From JBOGJI01 sp050747865 (lineage in GTDB: Bacteria; Acidobacteriota; Thermoanaerobaculia; Multivoradales; JAHEKO01), in the NCBI GenBank assembly GCA_050747865.1, contig JBOGJI010000342.1, forward strand, positions 1 to 15,765: 15,765 nucleotides of DNA. Reading direction: 5' to 3'. Below the pieces are notes generated by a model. It did not search any database and was not told where the DNA came from. It worked only from the letters and a program-made list of their open reading frames with translations. Positions within the stretch are counted from its first letter, which is position 1, and every line of letters starts with the position of its first letter. A program made the translations under genes and the position numbers. Shown here in pieces: positions 14,258 through 15,765 of this stretch.

Positions 14258-14670
14258 GGAGTCCTCGCGGCAAAGTAATCCCGCTCGAGCTGGCGCTCGA
14301 TGGGAAGCAGCTCCGCCGCCCGCCGCATCACCACGAGCTCGTAGCGATCAGCCGCTACCGGGTCGGCGGTGGCGACACGGTGGCCGTCGACGGCGTCGAA
14401 TTGGAACAGGGCATCTACGCGCTGGAGCGGAACCACGTCGACCCGGAAGGGCACAAACAGGTCCTCGAAGGCCACCTGCAGAAGGGTGAGATGCCGAAGA
14501 TCAAAGTCCGGTCGCCGAAAGACCACGCCGACATCGAGATCCGACGCGTTCCGTTCCGGCTCGGAGCCGTCCAGGTAGGCGAGGCCGCCGTCGGCCCGGG
14601 AGCCGAACAGGTATGCCGCGAGGAGGTCGTGCTCCCGACAGATGCGCTCGATCTGCGCCCGTCGATCCAT
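14254..14670 (-). CDS. mntA: MNT-type nucleotidyltransferase (MntA-like antitoxin)
   Basis: This is a minimal nucleotidyltransferase of 138 residues. It has FGSRADG (Gly23, Ser24) and then SDLDVGV with Asp44 and Asp46, plus a third acidic residue in FRVDVVPL (Asp78). The family motif is GS-x10-D-x-D; here 19 residues separate the Ser from the first Asp, so there is a loop of about nine extra residues (around LAYLDGSEPER). In MntA-HepT pairs this enzyme AMPylates the toxin. I chose ATG 14670 because the protein then begins as family members do; ATG 14700 would add ten residues (MLRALAILLW). Neither has a good ribosome site. A TATACT at 14678-14683 (minus strand) might be a -10 box for a near-leaderless transcript, but no -35 is visible. 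Confidence 0.8.
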   Translation of the reverse strand: MDRRAQIERICREHDLLAAYLFGSRADGGLAYLDGSEPERNASDLDVGVVFRRPDFDLRHLTLLQVAFEDLFVPFRVDVVPLQRVDALFQFDAVDGHRVATADPVAADRYELVVMRRAAELLPIERQLERDYFAARTP

Positions 14671-14708
14671 CCACAAGAGTATAGCGAGCGCACGGAGCAT
14701 CAGGTGCC

Positions 14709-15455
14709 CTAGCGGTAGTCGGGATTCGGGAAGTCGAAGCGGCAGCCGGCGTCCCAGGCCGAGCGCTGGTTGCCGTGGGCGGGGATGCCGCCGGCGTCTT
14801 TGATCATGCGGGCGAGGTGCAGCAGGTTCCAGGTCATGAAGGTGGTGTTGCGGTTGGTGAAGTCGTTCTCCGGACCGCCCGAGCCCGGGTCGAGAAACGA
14901 CGGCCCCGGTCCGGCCTCGCCGATCCAGCCGGCGTCGGCCTGGGGCGGGATGACATAGCCCAGGTGCTGGAGCGAATAGAGAATGTTCATGGCGCAGTGC
15001 TTGACCCCGTCCTCGTTGCCGGTGATCAGGCAGCCGCCGACGCGGCCGTAGTAGGCGTATTGCCCGTGCTCGTTCAGCAGGTGCGAGTTGCCGTAGAGCC
15101 GTTCGATGATCTTGGTGCACACCGACGACTTCTCTCCGAGCCAGATCGGCGTGCACAGGACCAGGATGTCGGCGCCGCGAACGCGCTCGAAGATCTGCGG
15201 CCAGTCATCGCGGTCGTAGCCGCGCTCGCTCATGTCGGGCCAGACGCCGACGGGGATCTCGTGGTCGACGGCCCTGATGAGATCGACCACGACTCGGTTC
15301 TTGCGCAGGATCTCGATCGCGATGGCGGCCAGACCCTCGGTATGGGAGACCTCCGGCGACCGTTTCAATGTGCAATTGATGAACAGCGCCCGCAGGTCCG
15401 AGAAGTCCCACGTGCTCTCGCTGCAGTACGTCTCCTGCCGCTCGGTCAGTGTCAT
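14709..15455 (-). CDS. NAD(P)H-dependent FMN reductase-like flavoprotein
   Basis: This 248-residue protein has the flavodoxin-like fold. A first strand ALFINCTLKRSPEVSHTE carries the FMN phosphate-binding loop; LVLCTPIWLGEKSSVCTKIIERL is the second FMN-contact segment; GGCLITGNEDG and a HCAMNILYSLQHLGYVIPP helix follow. This matches the NADPH-dependent FMN reductase / flavin oxidoreductase family (COG0655-like). Electron partner and substrate are unknown. ATG 15455 has GGAGG seven bases upstream. Two inverted repeats lie in its leader (15476-15503 and 15508-15539). The stop is 38 bases before the MntA-like gene, close enough for read-through, but the functions look unrelated. Confidence 0.85.
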   Translation of the reverse strand: MTLTERQETYCSESTWDFSDLRALFINCTLKRSPEVSHTEGLAAIAIEILRKNRVVVDLIRAVDHEIPVGVWPDMSERGYDRDDWPQIFERVRGADILVLCTPIWLGEKSSVCTKIIERLYGNSHLLNEHGQYAYYGRVGGCLITGNEDGVKHCAMNILYSLQHLGYVIPPQADAGWIGEAGPGPSFLDPGSGGPENDFTNRNTTFMTWNLLHLARMIKDAGGIPAHGNQRSAWDAGCRFDFPNPDYR

Positions 15456-15475
15456 CGTTCTCCTCCGTCGCTCGG

Positions 15476-15503
15476 GTTCGGTACCGTGATCGGCGAGCCG
15501 AAC
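15476..15503. promoter_or_regulatory. Inverted repeat in the flavoprotein leader
   Basis: Arms GTTCGG (15476-15481) and CCGAAC (15498-15503) enclose 16 bases. It lies about 20 nt upstream of the start codon, just before the ribosome site, so it could be an operator or a structure that affects translation. No known binding consensus is recognised. Confidence 0.35.
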
Positions 15504-15507
15504 ATGC

Positions 15508-15539
15508 GGGTGGCCCCTCTTCGGGTAGAGGGGCCACCC
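15508..15539 (-). terminator. Strong hairpin, probable transcription terminator
   Basis: A perfect 12-bp stem (15508-15519 with 15528-15539, GGGTGGCCCCTC and its complement) closes an eight-base loop. It lies 25 nt after the stop of the partial gene at the right edge, the usual place for a terminator. No T-tract follows on either strand, so it is not a classical Rho-independent terminator; it may instead be a mRNA-stabilising hairpin or an element in the flavoprotein leader. Confidence 0.55.
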
Positions 15540-15564
15540 TATAGCAGTCAGCTTCTTCTTCGGG

Positions 15565-15765
15565 TCAATCGCTTGCGGCGCCCGAGTCCTTGAGTGTCGC
15601 GCGGAACCACATATCGACCGGCTCCTTGCCCATCGGCCGCCACACGGCGGTGCCCTCGATGCGGTCGCCCTCGGCTTTGCCCATCCAGGTGATGGTGCCG
15701 TCGGTGGGGCTCTTGGTCACCGCCTTGAAGCGGATGACGCCGCCTTCCCGCATCGCCTCGTAGGG
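15565..15765 (-). CDS. C-terminal part of an unrecognised protein (cut by window edge)
   Basis: The last 66 residues of a gene that begins beyond the right edge (PYEAMREGGVIRF ... WFRATLKDSGAASD). The visible part alternates strands and ends with EGTAVWRPMGKEPVDMWFRATLK, which resembles the last strands of small secreted lipocalin-like or beta-sandwich hypothetical proteins, but I cannot name the family. It is not an artefact: the frame is open to the edge and its codon use matches the neighbours. Confidence 0.6.
   Translation of the reverse strand, partial: PYEAMREGGVIRFKAVTKSPTDGTITWMGKAEGDRIEGTAVWRPMGKEPVDMWFRATLKDSGAASD

Overview
The window is GC-rich and gene-dense. It comes from a diderm bacterium, as shown by a TonB-dependent receptor and a second predicted outer-membrane barrel. 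Two secreted proteins carry a single S-layer-homology-like module with a cysteine pair and a PVTR-x-QMA core, a form I associate with Acidobacteriota (Thermoanaerobaculia-like). That assignment is inference; nothing here fixes the taxon.

Layout. The left edge (1 to about 90) is the 3' end of a group II intron: a textbook domain V hairpin and a plausible domain VI. Next is a plus-strand block: holA (DNA polymerase III delta, unusually long), mutM, a HAD hydrolase translationally coupled to mutM, a DinB-family protein, a gutted uridine kinase remnant, and a large TonB-dependent receptor that ends at 6692. From 6631 to the right edge every gene is on the minus strand. In order of transcription, from high to low coordinate, these are: the C-terminus of an unknown protein cut by the window edge; an NADPH-dependent FMN reductase-like flavoprotein; an MNT/HEPN (MntA-HepT type) toxin-antitoxin pair; a secreted SLH-like protein; a remnant of a second HepT; an SLH-like/formylglycine-enzyme-fold protein; a small peptidoglycan-binding protein coupled to an M6-like metalloprotease with FG-GAP/VCBS repeats; an internally deleted msrP (Tat-exported methionine sulfoxide reductase); and a small outer-membrane barrel that overlaps the receptor tail to tail.

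The most interesting signal is a 70-nt structured element present four times (7561-7630, 11249-11318, 12406-12475, 13681-13750). All copies have the same orientation, exactly the same length and the same internal spacing. Each has two terminal hairpins exactly 50 nt apart and a central hairpin, with compensatory changes. Each lies 29-47 nt after the previous stop codon and 50-81 nt before the next start codon, and the genes that follow all encode proteins that look envelope-associated or extracellular. It fits no riboswitch or attC consensus I know. It could be a cis-regulatory RNA or a dispersed palindromic DNA element.

A second theme is gene decay by removal of internal segments while the reading frame stays open: udk has lost its P-loop and core, msrP has lost its catalytic centre, and a second HepT survives only as its C-terminal end. 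Two short heptanucleotide repeat tracts of one related consensus lie at the 5' ends of the HAD gene and the msrP remnant.
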